Source: Climacium dendroides (Eukaryota > Streptophyta > Bryopsida > Hypnales > Climaciaceae). Taken from it: DNA of 64,000 nucleotides. Of the stretch, positions 12,601 to 23,590 are shown piece by piece. The notes beneath the pieces were generated by a model that had not been told where the DNA came from, searched no databases, and saw only the letters and a list, made by a program, of their open reading frames with translations. Every line of letters begins with the position of its first letter. The stretch's first letter is position 1. The stretch is taken from positions 5,518,001 to 5,582,000 of the forward strand of contig OX467082.1 in the NCBI GenBank assembly GCA_950106755.1. The letters are read 5' to 3'. A program made the position numbers and the translations under genes.

Positions 12601-15600
12601 ATGACCACGGGAATGATTCTGTACTAGAACCTGGGGCTGCAGCAAACACTGATTTGCCGGTAAGCTATTTCGATAATGTGGAGTTTGAAGAGCAACCTAG
12701 AAAGGAGAAGCGGAAGCAATCCACAAGACAAGATCGGTGGGCCTTCTGACATGCTTCTGCTTTATGTTCCTAGGGCTGCATTATTCTGCTTTGGTTAGGC
12801 ACTATTTCAAAGATATATCTGTTGTGCGTGTGCAGAACATTGTCTACTTTGGGGTTTATGAAGTTTCTATTCTCTGCAGAGGGTTACTCTTGGATAGAAC
12901 ATTGACACTTTCATGTATGTACAAGTCTAGTAATGTGTTTCTCAAGTATTCTGTTTTTGTGTAATTTTTTCAAATGCTTTCACTCTCGCTAAGGTCATCG
13001 GTTTTGAGTTTCCCATGCAGAGATATTATTCGGGCGGAAGACCTGCCAGAGCCTCCTCGGAAAATAGCGCGCTCTGTTGTGAAGAAAATAGATACAGGGA
13101 AAGAATCTACGAGTGCTCCACCGGTGGAGAAAACTGATGTTCATTCACCGAAGAACTCCAGAGTGAATGAGACATTACCTTCTGTGAAAAAAGAAGTTGA
13201 TGAAGAGATTCCCTTCACAGAGGATGTGCCTGTGGAAGACCTGGTGCACATCGTCAAGGATGAGTTCACAGTTGGTACTGGGGTAGTCAAGGATGAGCAC
13301 ACTGGAGGCATTGGGAGCAATTCAGCGGGTGGGGTGCGAACTAGGGTGGTTATGCGTCGAGAATCAGATGGTAGGGCTGCACAGATTGTTGAGGATATCC
13401 GCCGGCAAATGAGGGCTGCCGCAGGCTACGGGGCAACTGAGGACCATGGCAAGGTGGCAGTTTCGGATGAAAGATTTTTTTCAGCATTCAAGGTGATGCC
13501 TAACTCTTTATATATTTTTTCGAGTTGCTCATTTGAATCCACAAATTTTCTTCGTGGAACTTTTATGCATAAGAATTGTTTGGTCAATTGAACCTCGTAG
13601 AGGACTTCATTCTAGATCACAAACAATTCATTTCGTATTTAAATGTTTTTTGCAAGTTTTGTGCCCCACAAATTGTGGAAATTGCGAGTTTTGTATACCG
13701 TCTCCGAATTTATGTTTTCTGTATTTTTAATGATATAATAAATCGGTTTCACAATCAAATATGGTTGAAAGTATTAGCAAGTGTGAAGGAACAGGGGCAT
13801 GTCAAGGTTGATTTAGAGTGCCTATCTAACTATTTAGATTGCAAACAATACAGTTTAGGGGGGTATTTCTTCAGCTTAGTAAGAGCCGTGGAGAAAATTA
13901 TGCGGTTTTCATGTTTTTAATGTCACTGGAAAGATATTCAAGTCTTCTTTCACCTTCAATTGACACCGATTTAAGACATTCATTTTTCTTTTATCATCAT
14001 ATACCCTACTGACATCCAGATGTTGTGGTGTAGGCTGCCATGGTACGCAACCAGGAGCAAAACCAGGGCGTAAAATCTCAGGGTTTGAAACGACGACGGA
14101 ACTCCTGGTTGGACAAAATGCTGGATAAAGCGCCTCGTGGTAAGGCAGGTGGAGTTCGCGAGAGCCTGACCAAGAAATTGTATGCGGGAGGAGTGTCTCG
14201 GAAGACCTGGGATAGGGATTGGGACATTTCATTTTGGAAAGAACAGTCAGCCCGTATTAAGAAGGCCAAGCAAGTGGCTTCAGATGTTGTGGAAGGTCGA
14301 TCTGGTGTGCGGGTTAAGGAGGAAGTGATTAAGGAGGAGGATGTGGTTCTGCAGAAATTGAAGAATATCGATGCCGAGGGCGACTCCATTTTAAGTAGAT
14401 TGTATGTTGCAGATACTTCTCTATTTCCACGAGATAATGATATTAAGCCTTTGATATCATTATTAGGCGATGTCAAAGAAGAGGGCAAGCCTAAGTGTGA
14501 AAAAGGTAATTTCTGTTACTTTTTAAAATCTTTATCCGTGTTCAAAGAAATAGCTATGGGTATCATCCAAAGACAGGACGGAGAAGATGTGTGTACATTT
14601 GACAGCCTCATTATTTGCAAACATTTTTCCTTTGACGTTGCCTCCGCAACCCGATTAGATGCTGCAAATATTGTTGGGAATTTGTTCGAAGAGGTTTAAA
14701 TGTATGATTTTTCTTTCACTGAATTGCAGCGACATCAGAATCCAAGAGTTTGAAGTCCCAAGCAAGTATGGGTCGAAAACCCACAGAAACAAAGTCTAAT
14801 AGAGCTGGTGGCGCTTCAAGCAACGGGGCAGTCATTCCACCTCTACAGGGGTTGAGAGTACCATCTTGTGACACTTCAGAAAAGACCACCAAAGGCACAA
14901 TAAAAGGGTCAGGTTTGCCAGAAAACCATAAACATGTTGACGCCTCAAAGGCATCAGGCCCTCCAGATCCTGAGGAGAAGAAAGATAAACGTCAATGGGC
15001 ACTTGAGCTATTGGCAAGGAGGTCTGGAGATGCCGTGACTTCATCATCAGCAAAATGTCAAGGCAGGACTAAAAAGGAGTCCTCCCTTCTGGTACAAGTG
15101 CCGCTGACATAATACTATTTCTTGCTTTAATTTCTGGAAACGCGAATTGGCTGAGAATTTGCAGTAGCTGATTCTCTTAGTTCCTTCAAATATCGTTTCT
15201 ATTTTGTCTGGCGTCTGAAGTGAAACTTGAAATTGGTGTTCATGGTAGAGATGCGTCCTGGTAATAATTGGCACCTCTTCAAGTTTGGCTCATGCTTAGC
15301 TATCTTCTGAACAACAGGGACAGGTTCCAGAGGTAATGAAGCCCACACTACCACCTGATCGTAGGAGCAGAGTCCCCACAGCAGTTCGACAGGTAATGAC
15401 GCTGACGGAGCTTTGAAACGATTGGTTCTTCACGGTTTTTTGTTACAAGCGATCTACACTGATGAAACGGTGTGTATGGCTTCTTGTTAATTTCTTACTG
15501 GCTTTCACTTATGGTGTTTCAGGGTCAACTGAATCGAATTCTTGAGCACTATTTGCGCAAGTCGAAATTGACAAATCTCCAAGGGGGTTACAAGTTGAAG

Positions 15601-17303
15601 TCTGTGATTGCTTCAGCAGTGGCCAAGGAGCTGGAAATTTATGAGAGTTCCAACAGCAAAGGGGTGTATGTGAATCTGTGTGTGAGGGCCTTGTCTCAAC
15701 AAGACGAAGTTAGGCTTCAAGTCTCCATTCCTGAACCTGGTCAACCAGACGGAGCGGCTGCTGTAACAGAGGCTTTGCTAGCCACAGGTCTTATTTCTGA
15801 TTCTCCTCCTGCAAGCCCTTGTGAAAACCAGAACGCTAATACCGAAACACTTCCAAATAACCAAGCTCTAGAAGACTTACAGGAAGTATCATCAAGAATG
15901 CTCACAGGGAGCACTGTCCCTGCAGAGAACTCTCTTTCCAATTTTCCAGACAGTAGCAACGCCTCATATTCTCAGGTCGGAGACGTTGAAAATGTTCTGG
16001 ATATATCCCAAACTGTGTCCTCTGTCGTCTTCAATGAAACGGATTTGGACTTGGAGGTGAAATCTGGTGAAGGAAATACCGCCTCTTCAGCACAGCCAGC
16101 ATCTCCTAGAAACAAGATGAAGGTTGTTCTTTCTAAAAGAAATAATACTCCTCAGGTGCCTGCGAACAACGAAAAGAATCCTGAAGGGTCGAGCACGAGA
16201 AAAGAAGGTGCAGTTCCAGTTATTTCGCCCTCAAGCCAAGAAGGAAAGAGTTTGGATGTGCTTGTAGACTCCACCACAAAATTCAGTAATGGCCGAAAGA
16301 CGAATGAAACGAGTACGCTTGCCAAAACAGGCAATGGATGCTCTGTGGTTCCTGGTGAAGATAAATCAGGTGCACTGAAAATGAACAAGGTTGAGTTGGA
16401 GTCTAAGCCTGGAGGTGCTCCCGTTCGATCAAGTGGCGAGTCTGATGGCGATGATTGGATGAACACCGGCAAGTTTCCGGACTTGGACAGTCGCATTGAT
16501 AAGATGAGGAAAGACGTTCTGAAGATGAACTCATCGTTTATTTCACAATTCGGGGAGGAACATATTTTTGGTGGTTCGTTTCACGAGCCTTCTTCTACAA
16601 ATGAAGCTCATCTTGGACAGGCTGCTGAACCTTCCAGTGCTGCTAGTATTCCAAATAGAAAAGCTAATAAATCCATTCCTGGTGGGAAGGAATCTGAGGC
16701 ATCAACTGCAGTTCAGAAACAGGCAAGTGTTTTTCCATTGCTATGGATGGATCTTTCTTTTCAAGTCTAAGTTAATCTTACGGATCCCAAGCTAAAAAAA
16801 TCCACTTTGAAAGCTTATAGTTGATTACGGTATTATGGGAACCTTAGAAACATATTTCCATCTCTAAATAAATACAGGTTTTGATTTTTGCTTTTGATTG
16901 GTTCATTTTGCTACCTTCCTTGAAGCTTCCTAAATAATTCACTTGAGCCAGGGTCAACGCCCGTAGAAAACATGTCAACGGATACAGTACACCAAGGTTT
17001 GCAAGTCTTTTTTTAATTTCAAAAATCAGTACATCTGTCCAGTCGAAGGTGTAAGCTTAATGCTCGTTGTTAACAATTTGTGATGATGTGCAGGTGGAGG
17101 CATACGTGAAGGAACATCTAAAACCTTTGTACAAAAGTGGGGTAATCAAATCTGACCAATTCCGGTACGCAGTTTCCAAAACAGCTTCCAAGGTCATGCA
17201 GCATCATGGAGATGCAACGTCGGCAGATTTTTTGATTGTGGAGGGAAGTAAAGTCAAAAAGCTAGCTGATCAGTATCTTCAGAGCTACGTTCAGAAGAAG
17301 TGA
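9652..17303 (+). CDS. RING-PHD zinc-finger protein with At4g10930-like C-terminal region, 15 exons, about 1376 aa
   Basis: The exon model is 9652-9765, 9921-10006, 10233-10314, 10639-10782, 10956-11062, 11219-11281, 11453-11730, 11873-11940, 12339-12736, 13021-13492, 14034-14505, 14730-15091, 15318-15392, 15523-16722 and 17094-17303. It sums to 4131 nt, with phases closing at every junction. Exons 2-3 give a C3HC4 RING (about residues 48-86: CGIC, CCSH, CFDC, CPLC). Exons 5-6 give a C4HC3 PHD finger (about 146-200: CDSCDRWYHAGC, then CPRC). The middle is long, acidic-basic and low in complexity. Near residue 908 a conserved block begins ([16 protein letters not shown]...YVNLCVRAL), and the last 69 residues ([16 protein letters not shown]) match the C-terminal module of plant At4g10930-type and animal PHRF1-type proteins. 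The role is probably nuclear: chromatin reading and ubiquitin ligation linked to transcription (inference from the family). The last intron uses a GC donor (CAG|GCAAGT). Confidence 0.9.
11768..11789. repeat. (GTT)n microsatellite in intron 7 of the RING-PHD gene
   Basis: About seven TTG/GTT units lie shortly after exon 7. Confidence 0.8.
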
Positions 17304-17734
17304 TTAAAATTTGTCTGTCATGATTACCATGATTTGTAGAATGTATAGATTATTTGATTATTTGCATATTGTGCATTTGGGAGTTCTCAATATGTTCCAC
17401 AATTTGGGGTTTGGATCCAGAAGGATGCATTGTCTCTTTCTGGCTTCAATGGATTGCACTGATGGCATTTAACTTCTCATTGTCCAATGTTAGAAAGCAA
17501 TGTTGCTGCTCATTTCACTTTCTGTTTCTCTTCAGAGATTGATTGCCCCACATCAGGGTGTGGCATTTCGGAGGCTATCACTTCAAAACCAAATTCTATC
17601 GCAATGTGTGACTTGTAACGCTGCAATCTGTTCATTGGAAGATCCCATCTAATAATGGTTTATGAAACGTTTGGAAAATCTGGTGTACATTTATTTTCAA
17701 GTTGCAGGTTGGAAATGGGTGCCTCCACCTCTGA

Positions 17735-17955
17735 TTTGTCCTATTGACACCAAAATGCGCGAGGCACCAAATTCTGGTGTCGACGGTACTTTGAAGTTAA
17801 ATATAACCTCCACAAAGTTACTATTTTCAGCAGTTTATATTTTTGAAAAATATTTTTTGAAGTCTAGTCTTCGTGTCAGAAAATCTGATTTTGAAAATGA
17901 ATTGAGTATGATTTTTCTAATCAAGATTTTGTGCAAGGGTATTTGTTGCAAATCT
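17735..17955 (+). repeat. Dispersed repeat, copy 1 of 2
   Basis: The blocks GAGGCACCAAATT, TACTTTGAAG, TTTTTGAAGTCTAG, TCTGATTTTGAAAATG and TCAAGATTTTGTGCAAGGG occur in the same order and spacing at 56524-56760. There the copy starts right after TTAA (TTAACCCCTAAATGCCC), which suggests a link to the TTAA-flanked families. Confidence 0.65.
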
Positions 17956-18419
17956 TGATTTTCTAGTGTTGAGGGCTCTTGAAAATCTTGGAGGAAAATT
18001 TGTATTAGGAATTGATATAAGAAAATTGTAGAGTAGATTTTGAGAAGCCATAAATTGATTGGGGTTATGCATGTTAGGCCTTCTAACTTCTCATTTTTTT
18101 GGTGATCAATTTTTTAGATTTGACATGTCAAAAGAAGATTGAAAGGCTTCAAATCACTTTCACAATTTTAACTCCTTTGTGATCAAACATTATAATCTTT
18201 CAATTCATAAGTGATATAGTTGTATTTTTTTTCACATGTGATTTCTAACTTGTTTAGTTTGAAATTTTATAGTTATAATTTTTTTTAAATTGATAAAACT
18301 TGTGAAAATGTTGAAAATGTTGGCTTTTTGTTCAATTTAGAACAAATTCCAAGAAGTTAAAAAAAAAACTTGGGCAATTAGAGGTTAACAAAATGAACTG
18401 ACATATGGTTAATACTTTT

Positions 18420-18538
18420 GACAATGTTCTTGCCCATTGTATGTAAACTAGTGTTTGCATGGAGGAATCATCAAAAATATCCTACAATGCTCTTGCCCAT
18501 TGTATGTTTGCATGGAGGAATCATCAAAAATATCATTG
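18420..18538 (+). repeat. Tandem duplication of about 65 bp
   Basis: CTTGCCCATTGTATG...TTTGCATGGAGGAATCATC...AAAAATATC occurs twice in direct order, with a short insertion in the first copy. Confidence 0.7.
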
Positions 18539-19190
18539 GTAAAAATGTTTCTAATAAGAAGCTATTACCACATGCAATTTCATTTTGTAATACATACAAA
18601 TAGGACAAATCAATGTATGAATATATGGATGGCATCTCATATAATGTGAATACATTGCACTTAGTATGAAGCTAATTCACTACATGAATGTGGCAATAAT
18701 TATGATTGTATCACTAAACCTTCAATTCTCATTAACAAATTTTAATTTTTTTTTTTTGTAGTGTAAATAGTTCTTTAGCTCTTTAGTTCTTTAGTTGTTG
18801 GAAAATTTATAGTTGATTCATATAGTGTCCATCGAATGTATTTAAGAGAATTTAGAGTCCCTTTGATTGCTAGCAAGACCCAACAAAAAATTTTACAACT
18901 CAATACAAAGAACTATATTCAAACCCTTATTTAGACAATTTTAGTTGCTCTTTTACAAATCTCAACAAAAACAAACCCCCATTATTAAAAAAATTCACCC
19001 ACTCAATACATCACCGTTGATTGCACATTTTTTGAATAAAATAGACAAACCCATTCCAAGCAAAAACATTTGGAAAAACATTGCATAGAATTTTTTTCCT
19101 TGTGACGCATATGTGTGGTTTGAAATGCTCATCACAGTTATTTCTTGCCATGATTGATGAATTTTGCCCAAACTTGTGCTAGGAATAAGC

Positions 19191-20284
19191 ACCAACCAAG
19201 AATTCAAAATTTCAAAATTTCAAAAATTCAAAAACTCAAAAACTCAAAAATCCCCAAACCCTAAAATTCAAAAACCCTAAAATTCGAAAATTCGAAAATT
19301 CAAAATCCAATCCAATTGCCAACATCCAGAATTCAGTGTCAGTGTCAGCACGGTGACAGAAGAATGGACTCTGCGAGTCCCTTGAGGTGATGAGATTGGG
19401 TACCGTTTCTACGGTGGTGGACAGCCACTCTTATGCAGCCACTCTTATGCAGCCCCTATCATCGCGGCCCTGGAATTTCCACCACGACTCCAATATGGCG
19501 AAGGTTTCGCTGGCGACTCACTTGATTGATGCCAAGCCCACACAACAGAAGTGATCCGCCAAGTCTTCGACATCACCCGCGTTCATTTGCAGTTTTGTTC
19601 TTCAACTTTGGAGCTACTTGGGTCTCTCAGAGTTCAAAATTCAAATTCAATCGTCTCAAGTCGGTGCTTCAAGGTCTGCGCGTGTGGAGCTCAAGAGTTG
19701 TGGCCATTGAGGTGATTCCCGACGACGATGGTCTTGGTTGATAGAATTCGAAGCCGTCCGGGGGTTTAGAAACTTGTTTCGCATTCCCAGTTAGGCTGTT
19801 GTAATAAGAGGTTCTATGGTTGGAGCACCAGCGACGAAATCCGAAGCGAAGCCTGAATTCTAGGGTTACGGTTCCACAATTGGGGCGTTGTAGTCTGCTT
19901 ATTGCTTGCTTGATTGATTAGGGGGTTTCAGGCTTGTTGAATGCTACGTCTACGACAGGGAATGGTAATGAAGAGATGACAGTCTTGTGTGTCATAGATG
20001 AAGTGTTGGCTGTTACTTGTGTTACCCTTCTCGTTTGGGTAGGTCTGAATTGAAGGGCATTCTTTTCACCTCCTCTTCAATCTCTGTGAGTAGACCGCAT
20101 AAACGCCAAAGTTGGAACTCTCAAACAAGTGTTGGGGTTGAATGTTTTGATGGATTACTCCAATCTCCATCAGCAGTCTACTTCACGGCGCATTCAATAA
20201 GGATTGAAGGCCGCGGTTGATTGATTCCAGTCTTGGTTGGGATTGTATTTTCAGGTCTGAGATTTGCACGGAGGTGCAGCGACC
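19191..20284 (+). promoter_or_regulatory. Likely promoter and 5' leader of the DUF3054 gene, with telo-box-like motifs
   Basis: A short A-rich simple repeat (AATTCAAAA/ACTCAAAA units, 19200-19310) contains two AAACCCTAAA-type motifs (19256-19265 and about 19271-19281). These match the telo-box seen in promoters of many plant housekeeping genes. The sequence then becomes G+C-richer up to the ATG at 20285. A 14-bp direct repeat (CACTCTTATGCAGC) occurs at about 19426-19453. Transcription start and any leader intron cannot be placed. Confidence 0.45.
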
Positions 20285-22109
20285 ATGGCGACTGCCCCTG
20301 CGCAAGCCCCCACGTACAGCCTCAAATCCACGCTTGCCTTCTCTTCTTTCGACTCCTCCCGGGTGAATTCCAAAGGCTTCTCAGCATGCACTTCCTTACG
20401 CGTCCACCCGCGTGGAAGAGCGAGGGCAGGGTTAGAAGGCGAATCCTCAGCCTCGGAGTACAAGGCGAGTGTCAACCGACCTGTACTAAGGCGCAGGAAG
20501 ACCGTGCCGACTCCCGCAAACCCCACAGTCGGTGATTCCGAAGACACGCGATCGATGGAGACCGTGTTGGTAGAAGATGAGCGCGTCTCTCTGGAAGGTG
20601 TCGGTAGGGTTGATCGGGAAGCTGCATCCTCGAGCTTTTCCTGGGGGTGCGTTGTCGATCTTATTGTTTTTTAATCACCTGCTTGGGAGTTTTTCTCTTA
20701 CTTGTCAATATGTGTGAAACGATAAATTGTCTGGCGGTTTTATGATAAATGATGTAACCCGGAACCCTGTTATGCTCACTTTCAGTATGTGCGCGTTTAC
20801 CTCCATTCTACTCTGCCCTGTCAATTTGTAGCGTCTGGCAAAAGATCATCGCCTGAGCTTCGAATGCATGTCTTGCGATTGTGGACGCAGGCGTGTGGGA
20901 GTACTAACTGCGGGTGATTTGGTCGCGCTTGTTACTTTCGCTGTCATCGGTCGAGCTAGCCATGGACTGACAACTTTGAATTGGGATGCTTTACGGACGG
21001 CTGATCCTTTCATAGCAGGTCAGTTGAAAAGCCTTTGAACATTATGTGCCTTTGGACATAGTTCAGGATTGATCTGTGGTCTATATCTGCAAAATGTTGA
21101 TATTGCCTTTTTTCTTTTTCCAGGATGGCTTTTGGGGTCTTTTTTCCTGGGCGGTTATGGTCCTGACGGACAAGGGATGAATGGTGTATCTAGAGCTGCC
21201 ACTTCCGCTCTCAAGTCCTGGGCTGTGGGAATTCCTGTAAGTTTTTGAAACTTAGAATCTAACTACTAACAATTGGAAATTAGTTATGTACATTTGAGGA
21301 AAAAATTTAAGTCGTTTATTAACTTTTCCTTTAGTAGTGCGAAACTGAGTTTGATGCTATGTTTGTAGAATATTTCACCTGCTATCAGTTTTTTGTAGCT
21401 GATCTCTCTTTGCTGATCACAAGTGCTCAATAACTTTGGTGCGCATGTTGACAGCTTGGACTCGTTATCAGAAGCATTGTGACATCTCATATCCCGGCAC
21501 AAGCTTTTATTCTGGTTTCCTTGGGGAGCTTGTTATTTCTCATGGTTGGTTGGCGAGTGGCATTTGTGTACGTCTTTGCAAATGGCGGAAACACTGTCGA
21601 GAAAAGACCAGCCAATCGCTCAGGAGGTGTCTTTGAGTTCCTTGAGGTATGGTTTTCCAGTCTGTCTGGAGTCAGTTCTTCACTTTTTTGGATTTGATGA
21701 ACATGCTACAAATTCTCCACTTAGAGATATCGGTCCTCCTTTTCAAAATTGCTCAACAGTAATAGGATCTTGGAAGCTATACATCTCTGGATAGCTATGG
21801 TAGAGGGAACTGTTTGCATCAATTGTTTATGAATTTCTTATGCAATTTCAAAGTGGGAGGTTGTGGATTACTATTGATGAGATAGTAGACAACTCCATTT
21901 CCATTCAAAGATCTGTAGCCAATACACCGTAATCAATCAAGCCATGCTTACACCACTTGCTAATTGAAGGCCAACCGAGTGTATGGATAGTTGAGTTGCT
22001 GTTAGTATAGGAGACAGGTCCCTAAATCTTAATCGTCTGGTTTAAAACTCACGATGGAGGTCTATGTTTTTTACTGCAGCTTCTGACGTCGCTGGTGAGA
22101 AGGTGGTAG
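20285..22109 (+). CDS. DUF3054 membrane protein, probably plastid-targeted, five exons, 274 aa
   Basis: Exons are 20285-20646, 20891-21018, 21124-21236, 21455-21646 and 22080-22109 (825 nt, all phases closing). The start ATG has strong context (ACCATGGCG). The first 50 or so residues are rich in Ser, Ala and Arg and lack acids at first, as in a chloroplast transit peptide. The DUF3054 domain follows: DLVALVTFAVIGRASHG, then FIAGWLLGSFFLGG, LGLVIRSIV and AFILVSLGSLLFLMVGWR, giving about four membrane segments. The final exon codes only nine residues (LLTSLVRRW) and was placed because plant homologues are recalled to end this way. The function of DUF3054 is not known. Intron 4 carries a dispersed repeat. 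The poorly conserved stretch in exon 1 (to about residue 120) is species-specific linker. Confidence 0.88.
21835..22055 (+). repeat. Gene-associated dispersed repeat, copy in DUF3054 intron 4
   Basis: The blocks CAAAGTGGGAGGTTGTGGA, CCATTCAAAGAT, AGCCATGCTTACAC, GCTAATTGAAGGCCAA, GAGTTGCTGTTAGTA and TAGGAGACAGG recur in the BTB gene introns (36405-36700 and, inverted, 37245-37400) and in F-box intron 3 (about 61115-61395). No open frame or clear ends were seen. It is probably a small non-autonomous element. Confidence 0.7.
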
Positions 22110-23590
22110 ACTGTAGAAGGCCAAGTTGCGGCATTACCAGAAGCACCTGAGCAGGATAAAGTCTGGATCATATTTGTGGAATTAACCAAAAGTAGACTTT
22201 TTCCTCCAGTTTTGTTCATATTGGAGTGGACATCCACGAGCTACCTACTAGAGCGACCTCTTTGAGTAGGCTAAATTTTGAAACGACTACGTCAAGCGAA
22301 TGAAGAAGACGCGAGAAATAGAGACCAATTCAAGCACCGGTGAGGAACAATCCGGTTTTTACTGTGACCATCCTATTGTAGGCTTCTCATAAAGAACTCC
22401 ATTGTGGTCCTCTTAATTCTGGGTGCCGGTAGTTACGTAGCGGCGATAGGACTCAAATTTGCATACCATCGCTTAGAACCTGTTCTATCTGTTGCAGCGT
22501 CTTGCTGACAGTTTTGTCCTTGTTGCTTTATCAACGCTTTGGATGCCGACACTTGAGATTTACCAGCCTAATGCAGAGAGGCTCTTGGGAGCCTGGAAAC
22601 TGAAAAATTAGCTGGCTTAGTGTAAATGAATGAGAGTTCAGTTAAATGCTTCCTGATGCAATCTAACTTATGTTCGTGCACATTCTCACATTGATACGAT
22701 CTAGGGTTTTCTAATAGAAACCTAGTCATGGTGATGTTTTTATTATCTGACACATTTTTGTTGAGGAATCCACTTGGCACTTGGATCAAAACAGGATATG
22801 TTATCAGCGTTCAGGGGTGAGAAAATGCCATTACTGTAATGTGAACCGGATGATTGAGAGATCTGTTTAATTCATGAAGTTTATCCCCTAAATGCCCAAG
22901 CCCTGTTTTGGTGTTCCAGGTGCACATTTTTTAACATTTTAGAAATCAAGATCTAAGTGGAATTCAAGCTCAGAAAACTGAAATGGAACCGTAGGATCTT
23001 TGAATTGAAGGCTCAAAGTTTTGACTTGCAGAAAGAATCAGCACAATTAGAGGTTTGAGTGAATGTGGACCTGTTCCATTTTTTTTAATAAATTTTCTCA
23101 CCTCCCTGCTTCTTCAAATACTTATGCAGGTGGTAAACCTTGAAAAATGGTATGAGGTTGTAGATCTCTTTTGCCTTCATTGAAATCAATCAGTTGCCCC
23201 TCTGTGTCAAACAAATCAAAATTTTAAACGAATTTGCAATGGAACTTCTTCAACATGTGTCAGTTACTGCAAAAGAAATATTTCAGCTTGATGTGTTTGA
23301 TAAAAACTGTGCTAACTTCCAAAGCAAAAAATTGAACAGTGGATGTCTTGTTTGCAACCTTACAGATAGGATGTGTTTGAAATTAGTGCAAAATTACATG
23401 AGTTCAGACAAAATACAAATGTGTTGAATTCCTTTGACGGTTTTTGGTTTTAAGCAATAAAAATAATGTCGGACATTTGTAGATGCAATGTCATGTAACC
23501 TATGACAAATGTAGAATCACATTTTAGGCCTTGGACATTTATAGATGCAATGTCATGTAACTTATGACAGATGTAGAATCACATTAAAGG
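22110..23590. other. Intergenic DNA between the convergent DUF3054 and orphan genes
   Basis: No gene was recognised. A direct duplication of about 60 bp (GGACATTTGTAGATGCAATG...TGTAGAATCACATT) lies at 23468-23588, just downstream of the orphan gene's stop. A sequence like the 17.7/56.5-kb repeat end (CCCCTAAATGCCC) occurs at about 22887. Confidence 0.45.
23468..23588. repeat. Tandem duplication of about 62 bp
   Basis: GGACATTTGTAGATGCAATG, then TCATGTAACCTATGACAAATG, then TAGAATCACATT occurs twice (23468-23526 and about 23532-23588) with few differences. Each unit contains the partly self-complementary pair GACATTTGTAG and CTATGACAAATGT. It lies next to the 3' end of the orphan gene. Confidence 0.75.

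Larger units (their letters stand above)
17304..19190. other. Intergenic DNA after the RING-PHD gene, with repeats
   Basis: 3' flank, then AT-rich DNA. About 17735-17955 is a copy of a repeat also found at 56524-56760. A direct duplication of about 65 bp lies at 18420-18538. No gene was recognised. Confidence 0.5.

Noticed and set aside
18677..18765. CACTACA...TGTAGTG pair suggesting another CACTA miniature element
   Set aside because: Only seven matching bases and no 3-bp target duplication.
22498..22611. Apparent last exon of the DUF3054 gene after CTGTTGCAG
   Set aside because: The frame is open, but the short exon at 22080-22109 (LLTSLVRRW) fits the known plant ending and comes first.
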